A program made the position numbers and the translations under genes. The notes beneath the pieces are model-generated. The model was not told where the DNA came from. It saw only the letters and a program-made list of their open reading frames with translations, and ran no database searches. Below, in pieces: positions 1 to 6,053 of a stretch of DNA of 7,795 bases. Origin of the DNA: Dehalococcoides mccartyi (GTDB lineage: Bacteria; Chloroflexota; Dehalococcoidia; UBA2979); NCBI GenBank assembly GCA_945888895.1, contig CAMDAY010000098.1, forward strand, positions 1 through 7,795. Reading direction: 5' to 3'. Position 1 is the first letter of the stretch. The number at the start of each line of letters is the position of its first letter.

Positions 1-75
1 ACAGTGCTCGCGACGGACCTGCGCACGTTCTTCGCGTCGGTCGGCCCGAGTGGGAGCGGGGCCTCTGCGTTGTGA
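1..75 (+). CDS. C-terminal tail of an unidentified protein (partial)
   Basis: The first reading frame is open from the window edge to a TGA at 73-75 and gives the last 24 residues of a protein, beginning TVLATDLRTFFASVG and ending GASAL. Almost every codon ends in G or C, as in the confident genes of this window, which supports real coding. The Ser/Gly-rich ending looks like a flexible C-terminus. There is too little to name a family. The gene would be transcribed toward the tRNA. Confidence 0.5.
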   Translation, partial: TVLATDLRTFFASVGPSGSGASAL

Positions 76-87
76 CCGGCGCGGCAC

Positions 88-138
88 GCGCTCACCCGAC
101 CCCTGGCCCGGCTAGGGGAGAGGGCGGGGGTGAGGGCG
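88..138. repeat. GC-rich imperfect palindrome (possible terminator or dispersed intergenic repeat)
   Basis: CTCACCC (91-97) is exactly complementary to GGGTGAG (128-134). Nested inside, CCCCT (100-104) pairs with AGGGG (114-118). The result is a two-tier hairpin just after the stop codon at 73-75. No T-run follows, so it is not a canonical intrinsic terminator. C-rich/G-rich intergenic palindromes of this style (CCCTCACCC...) are common as dispersed repeats in several GC-rich genomes. Whether this is one needs genome-wide copies. Confidence 0.4.
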
Positions 139-209
139 CACCGTGCGGCGGGGCGGTTCGATCGGTGCCCGTCGGCAGGGCCGGGCAACCCCGCGCGCTC
201 GTTGCGGAA

Positions 210-239
210 TTGCGTCCCGTTCTGGCGCGTCCGTACACT
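210..239 (+). promoter_or_regulatory. Putative sigma-70-type promoter of the tRNA gene
   Basis: TTGCGT (210-215) and TACACT (234-239) lie 18 bases apart. TACACT matches four of six bases of the -10 consensus TATAAT. The -35 box is weak and keeps only the TTG. The -10 element ends nine bases before the tRNA 5' end, so transcription would begin almost at the mature tRNA. This is a motif-level assignment. Confidence 0.4.
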
Positions 240-248
240 GGCACACGC

Positions 249-323
249 GCCCTCGTAGCTCAGGGGATAGAGTACCGGCCTCCGAAGCCGGTTGCGCAGG
301 TTCGAATCCTGCCGGGGGCACCA
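249..323 (+). tRNA. tRNA-Arg(CCG)
   Basis: A full cloverleaf can be folded by eye. The acceptor stem 249-255 pairs with 313-319, with one G-U pair. The D stem is 258-261 with 270-273. The anticodon stem 275-279 with 287-291 encloses the loop CTCCGAA, anticodon CCG at 282-284, which reads the CGG arginine codon. The variable loop has four bases. The T stem 296-300 with 308-312 encloses TTCGAAT. The discriminator base is A at 320 and the 3' CCA is encoded at 321-323. A CGG-reading arginine tRNA suits a GC-rich genome. Confidence 0.97.
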
Positions 324-410
324 TTGCGACTGTCGGCGGCGCGCCCGCACGGCGACCCAGGTGGGGCGCCGCGGGGCGCCGACCCCGCGCCGTAGGCGCA
401 GCGGTGAGGG

Positions 411-415
411 AAGGA
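411..415 (+). promoter_or_regulatory. Shine-Dalgarno site of the anchored cyclophilin
   Basis: AAGGA, preceded by AGGG, sits six bases before the GTG at 422. This fixes the start there. It rejects the longer open frame, which would run back through the tRNA gene, and outranks the internal ATGs at 508 and 545. Confidence 0.6.
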
Positions 416-421
416 TCTCGA

Positions 422-1258
422 GTGACTCAGGAGCGTCGACAGGACGAGCGCCGGCGACGTCGCCTCGCGCGGCAGCAGCAGAAGCGACAGGGCCGCGGCC
501 TTGCGGGGATGGGCCCCGCCGGGGACGTGGAGTTCGGCGGAATCATGGGTTGGTTCCAGCGCAACACGCGGTGGATCTTCCTGGCCGTGATCGTCCTCTT
601 CATCGGCGGCGGTGTTGGCAGCACGTTCTACACGCCTGACCCGGTCATCCCGAAGCCCACGCCCTCTCCCAGCGCCACGGCCACGGCCTCGGGCACCGCA
701 AGCGCCACCTCGACGGCCACGCGGGCGAGGACGCCCGACCCGTCGATCCAGCGCCGGTTCACCGGGCCGCCCCCCACGACGGTCGACCCGAACAAGACCT
801 ACACCGCCGTGATCAAGCTGGAGAAGGGCGGGGAAATCCGCCTGGAGCTTCTGCCAAAGGAAGCGATCCAGTCGGTCAACAACTTCGTCTTCCTCGCGCG
901 GAACCGGTTCTACGAGGGGTTGACGTTCCACCGCGTGCTGCCGGGCTTCGTCGCGCAGGGTGGCGACCCGCAGGGTGACGGCTTCGGGGGCCCCGGCTAC
1001 ACGATCCCGCCCGACAAGAACTCCCAGAGGTTCGAGCAGGGCGTGATCGCGATGGCAAAGTCCTCCGCGGGTGTCAGCGGATCGCAGTTCTTCATCACGC
1101 TGGCACCGACGCCTTCGCTGCAGGACCAGTTCGCCGTCTTCGGTCGGGTGACGCAGGGCATGGACGTGGTTCAGAAGATCACGCCGCGTGACCCCGAGAA
1201 GCCCGGTCAGCCCGTCGGCGACTACATCGCCAGCATCCAGATCATCGAAGGGAACTAG
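422..1258 (+). CDS. Membrane-anchored cyclophilin-type peptidyl-prolyl cis-trans isomerase
   Basis: Predicted 278-residue protein starting with GTG. It should isomerise Xaa-Pro bonds to help proteins fold outside the membrane. Residues 1-30 are very rich in Arg, Gln and Lys (cytoplasmic face). One hydrophobic helix spans about 51-70 (WIFLAVIVLFIGGG). About 71-115 is a Thr/Ser/Pro/Ala-rich linker, and the cyclophilin domain fills about 122-278. Conserved landmarks are FHR (169-171, catalytic Arg), GFVAQGGDP with the Gln at 179, and GSQFFIT. The residue equivalent to human CypA His126 is Phe here (QFAVFG). There is no cysteine after the helix, so a single-pass anchor is more likely than a lipoprotein. 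Three bases separate it from the next cyclophilin, so the two are probably cotranscribed. Confidence is high for the family and moderate for the start. Confidence 0.93.
   Translation: MTQERRQDERRRRRLARQQQKRQGRGLAGMGPAGDVEFGGIMGWFQRNTRWIFLAVIVLFIGGGVGSTFYTPDPVIPKPTPSPSATATASGTASATSTATRARTPDPSIQRRFTGPPPTTVDPNKTYTAVIKLEKGGEIRLELLPKEAIQSVNNFVFLARNRFYEGLTFHRVLPGFVAQGGDPQGDGFGGPGYTIPPDKNSQRFEQGVIAMAKSSAGVSGSQFFITLAPTPSLQDQFAVFGRVTQGMDVVQKITPRDPEKPGQPVGDYIASIQIIEGN
1247..1252 (+). promoter_or_regulatory. Shine-Dalgarno site of the second cyclophilin
   Basis: GAAGGG lies inside the last codons of the upstream gene, about nine bases before the ATG at 1262. This arrangement suits translational coupling of the two isomerases. 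Confidence 0.5.
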
Positions 1259-1261
1259 ATC

Positions 1262-1768
1262 ATGGCCGCAAAGCAATACGACGCTCCGCCCGAGATGATC
1301 ATCGACCCGAAGGTGCGCTACGCCGCCGTCCTGAAGACGGACAAGGGCGACATCAAAGTGCGCCTGATGCCCGAGATCGCTCCGATCACGGTCAACAACT
1401 TCGTGTTCCTCGCCCGCGAGGGCTTCTATGACGGCTGCACGTTCCACCGGGTCATCCCCGGCTTCGTCGCGCAGGGCGGTGACCCGACCGGCACCGGTCG
1501 AGGTGGCCCCGGCTACCGCTTCCAGGACGAGCTGACGCCGACGCCCTTCGAGCAGGGCATCATCGGCATGGCGAACGCCGGCCCGGGCACGAACGGCTCG
1601 CAGTTCTACATCATGCTGGATGCCGCGCCGCACCTGACCGGCCGCTACACGGCCTTCGGTCAGATCGAGGAGGGCCTGGAGAACGCCCTGGCGCTCCGCC
1701 ATCGCGATCCGGAGTCCGACCGCGAGCCGGGCGACCACATCCTGTCGGTGGAGATCATCGAGGGCTAA
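1262..1768 (+). CDS. Cytoplasmic-type cyclophilin peptidyl-prolyl isomerase
   Basis: A 168-residue single-domain cyclophilin, the usual size for bacterial PpiA/PpiB-like enzymes. It has no signal peptide or membrane segment, so a cytoplasmic location is inferred. Key positions are FHR (61-63, catalytic Arg63), GFVAQGGDP with Gln71, MANAGPGTNGSQFYI (103-117) with the substrate-pocket Ala104 and Phe115, and RYTAFG (128-133), where Tyr129 replaces the His126 of human CypA. It follows the anchored paralogue after three bases, and the two share long identical stretches (VNNFVFLAR, PGFVAQGGDP), pointing to tandem duplication or a common ancestor. A strong hairpin lies 43 bases after its stop. Confidence 0.95.
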   Translation: MAAKQYDAPPEMIIDPKVRYAAVLKTDKGDIKVRLMPEIAPITVNNFVFLAREGFYDGCTFHRVIPGFVAQGGDPTGTGRGGPGYRFQDELTPTPFEQGIIGMANAGPGTNGSQFYIMLDAAPHLTGRYTAFGQIEEGLENALALRHRDPESDREPGDHILSVEIIEG

Positions 1769-1810
1769 GCCCCGGCTCCACCGAGCATTCACTCCTGCCT
1801 GGTTCAGAAC

Positions 1811-1848
1811 GAAGCCTCCGCCGCCGATAGTCGTGGCGGAGGCTTCTT
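1811..1848. terminator. Intrinsic terminator hairpin, possibly bidirectional
   Basis: GAAGCCTCCGCC (1811-1822) is a perfect 12-bp complement of GGCGGAGGCTTC (1835-1846), with a 12-base loop. On the plus strand the stem is followed by TTGCTATG, a short weak U tract. It lies between the convergent ends of the cyclophilin operon (stop at 1768) and the minus-strand membrane protein (stop at 1925), so it could end transcripts from both sides. The minus-strand side is less T-rich. Confidence 0.75.
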
Positions 1849-1924
1849 GCTATGTCCGCGCGTGATCTCAGCGCGTGGCGGCAGGCGGTGGGCGTACGGA
1901 CGAGGAGCCAGCGAGCGAGATGCG

Positions 1925-2155
1925 CTATCGAGACGCCTGGTCGGCCTCGCGGCGCGCGGCGGCCTTGCGTTCGACGAACGCCATGATGGCGAACGAAGGG
2001 ATGAAGCAGAGGAACGCGACGAGGGACGGAAGGAACCAGCCGCCGATCAACAGCAGTAGTCCAATCGCGAGCGCGAAGGACATGGCCAGGATCGAACCGA
2101 TCCGAGCGACGAGTACGTAGGGTGGAAGTCCGTCTGGCATGTAGCTAAACAGCAT
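1925..2155 (-). CDS. Small two-helix membrane protein of unknown function
   Basis: Starting at the ATG read from 2155 it has 76 residues. A second ATG at 2140 (MPDGLPPYVL) gives 71. Neither has a clear Shine-Dalgarno sequence, so the start is uncertain and a leaderless message is possible. Two hydrophobic helices are plain: about residues 20-38 (IGSILAMSFALAIGLLLLI) and 41-60 (FLPSLVAFLCFIPSFAIMAF). A basic/acidic tail (VERKAAARREADQASR) follows, probably cytoplasmic. I do not recognise a family. It is divergent from the diguanylate cyclase, with about 90 bases between their starts, so they may share a control region. On the opposite strand this stretch shows no comparable membrane protein. 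Confidence 0.65.
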   Translation of the reverse strand: MLFSYMPDGLPPYVLVARIGSILAMSFALAIGLLLLIGGWFLPSLVAFLCFIPSFAIMAFVERKAAARREADQASR

Positions 2156-2232
2156 CGTAGCAAGGGCACATGACGCGGGCAACGCGAGCGAGGTTTCGCG
2201 CCCCCTGCGCGCCCTCGCCGCGCTCTGGCGTC

Positions 2233-2239
2233 GAGGTGG
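2233..2239 (+). promoter_or_regulatory. Shine-Dalgarno site of the diguanylate cyclase gene
   Basis: GAGGTGG lies just before the GTG at 2244, with GAGG seven bases from the start. The frame is open back to a TAG at 2142 but contains no other ATG, GTG or TTG in that stretch, so 2244 is the best start. Confidence 0.55.
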
Positions 2240-2243
2240 CCTC

Positions 2244-3146
2244 GTGCGGACCGTGTTCCTCGTGCTGATCTGCACGGGAATGTACAGCGGCGTGCCGCTT
2301 CCACTCAGCGGCATGCTGCTCCCGGTGACGATGCTGTTCATCGGCGAGGTCGAGATGTCTCGCAAAGGCCTGAGCCGGTCCGCGGTGAACCGTCTCATCG
2401 GCTGGCGCGTCGTCAACACCCTGGTCGCCACGACCACGCTCCTGTTGGTCACGCACGAGTCATGGCCGACTACCTCCGCACTTGGTCTGCTCGTGGTGAG
2501 CTGCTCCGGTGCCGTGCGCGGTCGAGGGCTGGCTGCCGTCGCGGTCGCCGCGGGCATTGCGAACGTCCTGCTCCCGATCGCGGTCAAGGCGTGGACCGGC
2601 ATCGAGACGTTCACGTCCAACGAGAAGGCGCTCGCCATCTCGATCGTCGTGTATCCGTCGCTGGCGATCCTGCTGCACCTCCGCTCGCACCGCCTCCTCG
2701 CCGCCCAGGAGACGTTGAGCGAGACGATCGTCGAGCTGGAGAACGCACAGCTCGACCTTCGCACCTCGGAACAACGGCTGCACGAGTGGAATCAGAAGCT
2801 CAACGCCTCGATCGAGTCGCAGACGGCACAGCTCGAGGAGCGCAACCGCTACCTCTCGATCATCAACGCTGTCTCGTTCGCGCTCGCGGAGCCGATGGAC
2901 GACTTCCGCTCGGTAGAGCGCGCCTCGCGGCTCGTGGCGCGGCTGATGGGTGCTCGCGGCGCACAGGCGTTCCACCGGTTCGGCGTGGGAGACGCCGCGC
3001 ACCTCTTCGTCACCGTCGCGCCCGAGGATGTCCACGCGCCGCGGTTGCCGGAGACGCTGCTCCGCCGCGTCGCGGATACCGGCATTCCAGTGATCTGGTC
3101 GAGCGCGGCGGAGCAGGACGACCTCCCGGATCTGGGCGAGCCCTAA
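2244..3146 (+). CDS. Membrane and coiled-coil N-terminal part of a GAF/GGDEF diguanylate cyclase, ended by an in-frame TAA
   Basis: 300 residues from GTG. About residues 1-146 are hydrophobic and contain five or six likely transmembrane helices (near 3-15, 21-35, 52-70, 76-90, 95-114 and 128-146), an input or anchoring module. About 150-204 is a Glu/Gln/Leu-rich coiled coil (ETLSETIVELENAQLDLRTS onward), and a GAF domain begins near 205. That domain is incomplete: the frame stops at TAA 3144-3146 after DLPDLGEP. The missing half of the GAF fold (PIAARGQVSGAFALLG, then ...LENMRLYREA) follows in the same frame right after the stop. So this and the next entry are very probably two pieces of one gene. 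As it stands it would be a membrane sensor without output. The cause may be a real nonsense mutation or a base-call error. Confidence 0.8.
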   Translation: MRTVFLVLICTGMYSGVPLPLSGMLLPVTMLFIGEVEMSRKGLSRSAVNRLIGWRVVNTLVATTTLLLVTHESWPTTSALGLLVVSCSGAVRGRGLAAVAVAAGIANVLLPIAVKAWTGIETFTSNEKALAISIVVYPSLAILLHLRSHRLLAAQETLSETIVELENAQLDLRTSEQRLHEWNQKLNASIESQTAQLEERNRYLSIINAVSFALAEPMDDFRSVERASRLVARLMGARGAQAFHRFGVGDAAHLFVTVAPEDVHAPRLPETLLRRVADTGIPVIWSSAAEQDDLPDLGEP

Positions 3147-3152
3147 GCGATC

Positions 3153-5507
3153 GTGCCCATCGCGGCGCGCGGGCAGGTGTCGGGCGCGTTCGCGCTCCTC
3201 GGCACCGGGGAGGTCGAGTGGGCCGACCAGGAGCGCCACCTGCTGCTGCTCATCGGCCGCGAGATGGGCTTCTCGCTGGAGAACATGCGCCTCTATCGCG
3301 AGGCGATCGAACGCGTCCGGCAGGAGGAGATCTCGGGAGGCGCTGCCCGGCTCCTGGACGTCCCGGACCATCGGGAGCACGCGGTGCACCAGGCGCTGGA
3401 GCTGGTCGGGCAGTCGTTGGACGCGTGGGACGTCGCGCTCGTCACCATCGACCATGCGCCGGGGGCAACGCCGACGCTGTTTGCCTCGCTCCGAAACGAC
3501 GGCGCAGGCCACCAGGACGGCGAAGACAGTTGGATCACGTCGATCCTCGGGACCCTGCCGTCGCTGATCGGCGGTCGCAGCTCCCCGGTTATCCTCGGCG
3601 CCGGCGGGGCGGCCCCGCTCGCCGAGGCGATCGAGGTGCGTGGCATCGGCATGCTCGTCCTCGTGCCGGTGGTGTCGATGCGCGGGGCCAGTGTGCTTCC
3701 CGTGCGCGACGCCCCACTGGCGCCTGAACCGTCGTTCGAGCGCGTTGTGAGCGGAGTGATCGTCGTGGCCGTCGAAGCCGGTGTGCGCTGGCGTCCGGCC
3801 TCCACGGAGCTGGTGTCGAGCTTCGCCTACTCGCTTGCCCGCCGGCTTGAGAGTGACGAGCTGGTGGCGCTGCAGCGCCAGCGCATCCGAGAGCTGACCG
3901 GTCTTGCCGATGTCGCCCGCACGATGCAGTCCGGAGCGGACGTCGACCGCCTGTACACCGGCTTCGCGCACGCACTGACGGGGCTCCTGGACTACCGCCG
4001 CCTGTACCTGGCGCGTGTCGACGAGTTCGGGCAGATCGACGAGGCGCTCGCGATGACGCGCGACGGTGTCCGCGAGGATTGCAGCCACGTCGCGGAGGAC
4101 GCGGCGCACCGCTGGTTCCAGCTGCGGGCACCGCTGACCTGGGATCGCTCCGCCGGCGCCAGCCCGACCTTCGCGAACGACGGGGAGGGCCGCTATCTCG
4201 TCCTGCCGATGCGTCCGAAGGGGCAGGTGCTCGGCGTCGCCGCATTCGCGGTGTCCGAGGAGGTTGTGGGCGATCAGTTGAACATTGTCGAGCAGGCCGT
4301 GGAGCAGCTCGCGCTCGCCCTCGACAGTGCGATGCTGTACCAGCAGGCGACGGAGCGCGCGTCGCACATCCAGGCGTTCAGCAACCTGGCGCGCATTGTT
4401 GCGTCGGTGGTCGACCTGCGCGAGGCGTTCGCGGCGTTCGCGGAAGAGGTGCGCTGGCTGATCCCGTTCGACCGGGCGGTCATGCTGTTGCTCAACGAAA
4501 CCGAAACAGCCGTACAGCCCTACGCGACGTATCCCGAGGACTCGCTTCAGACGTCGCCGACACCCCTTCGTTCCTCGATCGCCTCCGCGGTGATCGAGGC
4601 GGGTGGTGCGGTCTCCTTGCGCCGGGCCGATCCGGCGTTCGCCCACCTGGACTGGGACATCCTCGGGCCTGACGCGATGGAGGTGGCGGCCGTGCCGGTG
4701 CGCAACGGAGTTCGGATCGCGGCGGTGTTCGCACTCGTGCATATCGCGCCGACCGCGCTCTCCGCAGACCTGAACGCGCTCGACGAGGTAGCAGGGCTCC
4801 TGGGTGTCACGATCGAGCGCCTGCGCCTGTACGAGCGCGCGGAGCACAGCGCGAACCACGACCTGCTGACCGGGCTGCCGAACTACCGCTACCTGCAGGA
4901 GCGCCTGTATCACCTGCGTGCCGGCATCACCAGACCGGGTGAAACGGCCGTGCTGATGATCGACATGGACGGCCTCAAACTGTTTAACGACACGCTGGGG
5001 CACGAGGCGGGCGAGCAGGTCATCCGGATCGTCGCTCGCGTGTTGAATGAGACGTGCCGTGCGGAAGACTTCGTGGCGCGCACGGGTGGCGACGAGTTCG
5101 TGGTGGTGATGGAAGGCGTCGGGCCGGAGGAGGCGACGCGCGCTGCCGCTCGCATCCACAACGCGATTCGCGATGCTCACCTGGAGGTGCCCGGAGCACC
5201 GGCGCGCCTCGGCCTGTCGATCGGCATCGCGATCGCGCCGACGGACGCGAGCGCGGCGAACCGCCTGCTGCATGCCGCCGACCAGGCGATGTACGCCGCG
5301 AAGTTCTCCGGCGGTCACCGCACGAGGCTGGCGCACGATCCGGAGGTGGGCTCGAAGACACGGAGTGTGCCTCAGCGGGACACCACGCCTTGTGGAGACG
5401 ATGATTCGCACGGCCACCGATGGCGCGACGAGCGACGAGCGATCGGTGATCGCGATCGCGCAGCGCTGGGCGGTGGGGGCGATGGCGGACATCGATGGTG
5501 GGGCTGA
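3153..5507 (+). CDS. Multi-GAF diguanylate cyclase, C-terminal part (GGDEF)
   Basis: 784 residues if read from GTG 3153, which has no Shine-Dalgarno. It is better seen as the continuation of the frame opened at 2244. In order: second half of the first GAF (1-50), then three more GAF-like regions (about 60-235, 248-400 and 405-560), then a GGDEF domain (about 569-725). It should make cyclic di-GMP from two GTP. The metal-binding segment IDMDGLKLFNDTLGH starts at 603. The active-site loop GGDEF is intact at 645-649. RAED (636-639), five residues before it, matches the RxxD product-inhibition site. No EAL or HD-GYP domain is present. The normal end of the domain (YAAKFSGGHRTR) is near 5330. The remaining roughly 55 residues have poor codon bias and are probably a run-on past a frame problem or a dispensable tail. 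GAF ligands cannot be predicted. Confidence 0.85.
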   Translation: MPIAARGQVSGAFALLGTGEVEWADQERHLLLLIGREMGFSLENMRLYREAIERVRQEEISGGAARLLDVPDHREHAVHQALELVGQSLDAWDVALVTIDHAPGATPTLFASLRNDGAGHQDGEDSWITSILGTLPSLIGGRSSPVILGAGGAAPLAEAIEVRGIGMLVLVPVVSMRGASVLPVRDAPLAPEPSFERVVSGVIVVAVEAGVRWRPASTELVSSFAYSLARRLESDELVALQRQRIRELTGLADVARTMQSGADVDRLYTGFAHALTGLLDYRRLYLARVDEFGQIDEALAMTRDGVREDCSHVAEDAAHRWFQLRAPLTWDRSAGASPTFANDGEGRYLVLPMRPKGQVLGVAAFAVSEEVVGDQLNIVEQAVEQLALALDSAMLYQQATERASHIQAFSNLARIVASVVDLREAFAAFAEEVRWLIPFDRAVMLLLNETETAVQPYATYPEDSLQTSPTPLRSSIASAVIEAGGAVSLRRADPAFAHLDWDILGPDAMEVAAVPVRNGVRIAAVFALVHIAPTALSADLNALDEVAGLLGVTIERLRLYERAEHSANHDLLTGLPNYRYLQERLYHLRAGITRPGETAVLMIDMDGLKLFNDTLGHEAGEQVIRIVARVLNETCRAEDFVARTGGDEFVVVMEGVGPEEATRAAARIHNAIRDAHLEVPGAPARLGLSIGIAIAPTDASAANRLLHAADQAMYAAKFSGGHRTRLAHDPEVGSKTRSVPQRDTTPCGDDDSHGHRWRDERRAIGDRDRAALGGGGDGGHRWWG

Positions 5508-5859
5508 GGCCGCACCCTGGGTACGCATGGTCGTCGTGCACGAGGCTCTGAGCGCAGTCGATCAGGTTCGGAAGGGCTCCGACCAGGAGATGGCGCGCTT
5601 CTTCCTCGAGCGCGTGCGCCGCGAGTGGGCCGAGCGCACGGACGAGGTCGCGCGGGGAGTCCTGGCGATAGCGCCACTGGCCGTGCGCATGGCGCGCGCG
5701 AACGCGGTCCTCGCGGACAGCAACGGACAGGCGCTGAACGCCACCGTCCGTGACATCCGGGCGGAGCTGGGCGAGCGCATCACGCCGTTGCAGGACGCGC
5801 TGTGTACCTTCGCGGTCGACGAACGCTTCGACCGTCGCCGCGAGCGCGACGCCGCGTAG
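5401..5859 (+). CDS. Helical protein of unknown function following the diguanylate cyclase
   Basis: 152 residues from ATG 5401 (MIRTATDGATSDERSVIAIA...), or 155 from GTG 5392. The frame is open further upstream, but good codon bias begins near 5400. It looks mostly alpha-helical and charged, with no membrane segment and no motif I recognise (…RFFLERVRREWAERTDE…, ending in an Arg/Asp-rich tail). It overlaps the annotated cyclase end by 107 bases in another frame, which is unusually long. In the third frame a TGA at 5402-5404 would overlap this ATG as ATGA, the classic coupled arrangement. It may be a separate gene cotranscribed with the cyclase, or its C-terminal extension separated by a frameshift. 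Its stop lies one base from the convergent methionine synthase remnant. Confidence 0.6.
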   Translation: MIRTATDGATSDERSVIAIAQRWAVGAMADIDGGAEAAPWVRMVVVHEALSAVDQVRKGSDQEMARFFLERVRREWAERTDEVARGVLAIAPLAVRMARANAVLADSNGQALNATVRDIRAELGERITPLQDALCTFAVDERFDRRRERDAA

Positions 5860-5860
5860 T

Positions 5861-6019
5861 TCAGGCCTGGATGTGGCGGAGCGGCGATCGCGCGGCCTGC
5901 ACGATCGTCGCGAGCTTCGCTTCCGCGATCTCCGGCGTGGTGATCGGGCGCATCGAGAACGTCCCGAAGCCGCAGTCCGGGTTGAGGAACACGCGCTCGG
6001 CGCCGTAATGGGCGGCGCA
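5861..6019 (-). pseudogene. C-terminal remnant of cobalamin-independent methionine synthase (MetE-like)
   Basis: The last 52 residues before the TGA (complement of 5861-5863) contain RVFLNPDCGFGTF, followed by an Ala/Lys-rich helix (EIAEAKLATIVQAAR). The (N/S)PDCG motif with its zinc-ligand Cys, then AxAKLxxxVxAAxxLR, is the hallmark of the C-terminal barrel of MetE-family methyltransferases, which move a methyl group from a folate to homocysteine. About 300 or more upstream residues should exist but are absent. The frame stays open to 6469, but that part is antisense to a better plus-strand gene and has no MetE features. The gene is therefore truncated at about 6010-6050 and unlikely to work. 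Confidence 0.65.
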
Positions 6020-6053
6020 GCGTGCGCGCCTCGAACAGGACTTGCGGTCGGCG

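Noticed and set aside
332..383. Inverted repeat GTCGGCG / CGCCGAC after the tRNA as a terminator
   Set aside because: There is no T-run after it, and a 7-bp GC match is expected by chance in such GC-rich DNA.
143..421. N-terminal extension of the first cyclophilin upstream of 422
   Set aside because: It would run through the tRNA-Arg gene. A Shine-Dalgarno site places the start at GTG 422.
260..1792. Minus-strand open frame of 510 codons
   Set aside because: It runs antisense through two clear cyclophilins and part of the tRNA, with no recognisable domain.
2460..5528. Minus-strand open frame of 1022 codons
   Set aside because: It is antisense to the GAF/GGDEF gene. Its translation is Arg/His/Asp-rich with no domain, as expected of a GC-rich shadow frame, while the plus strand has clear motifs.
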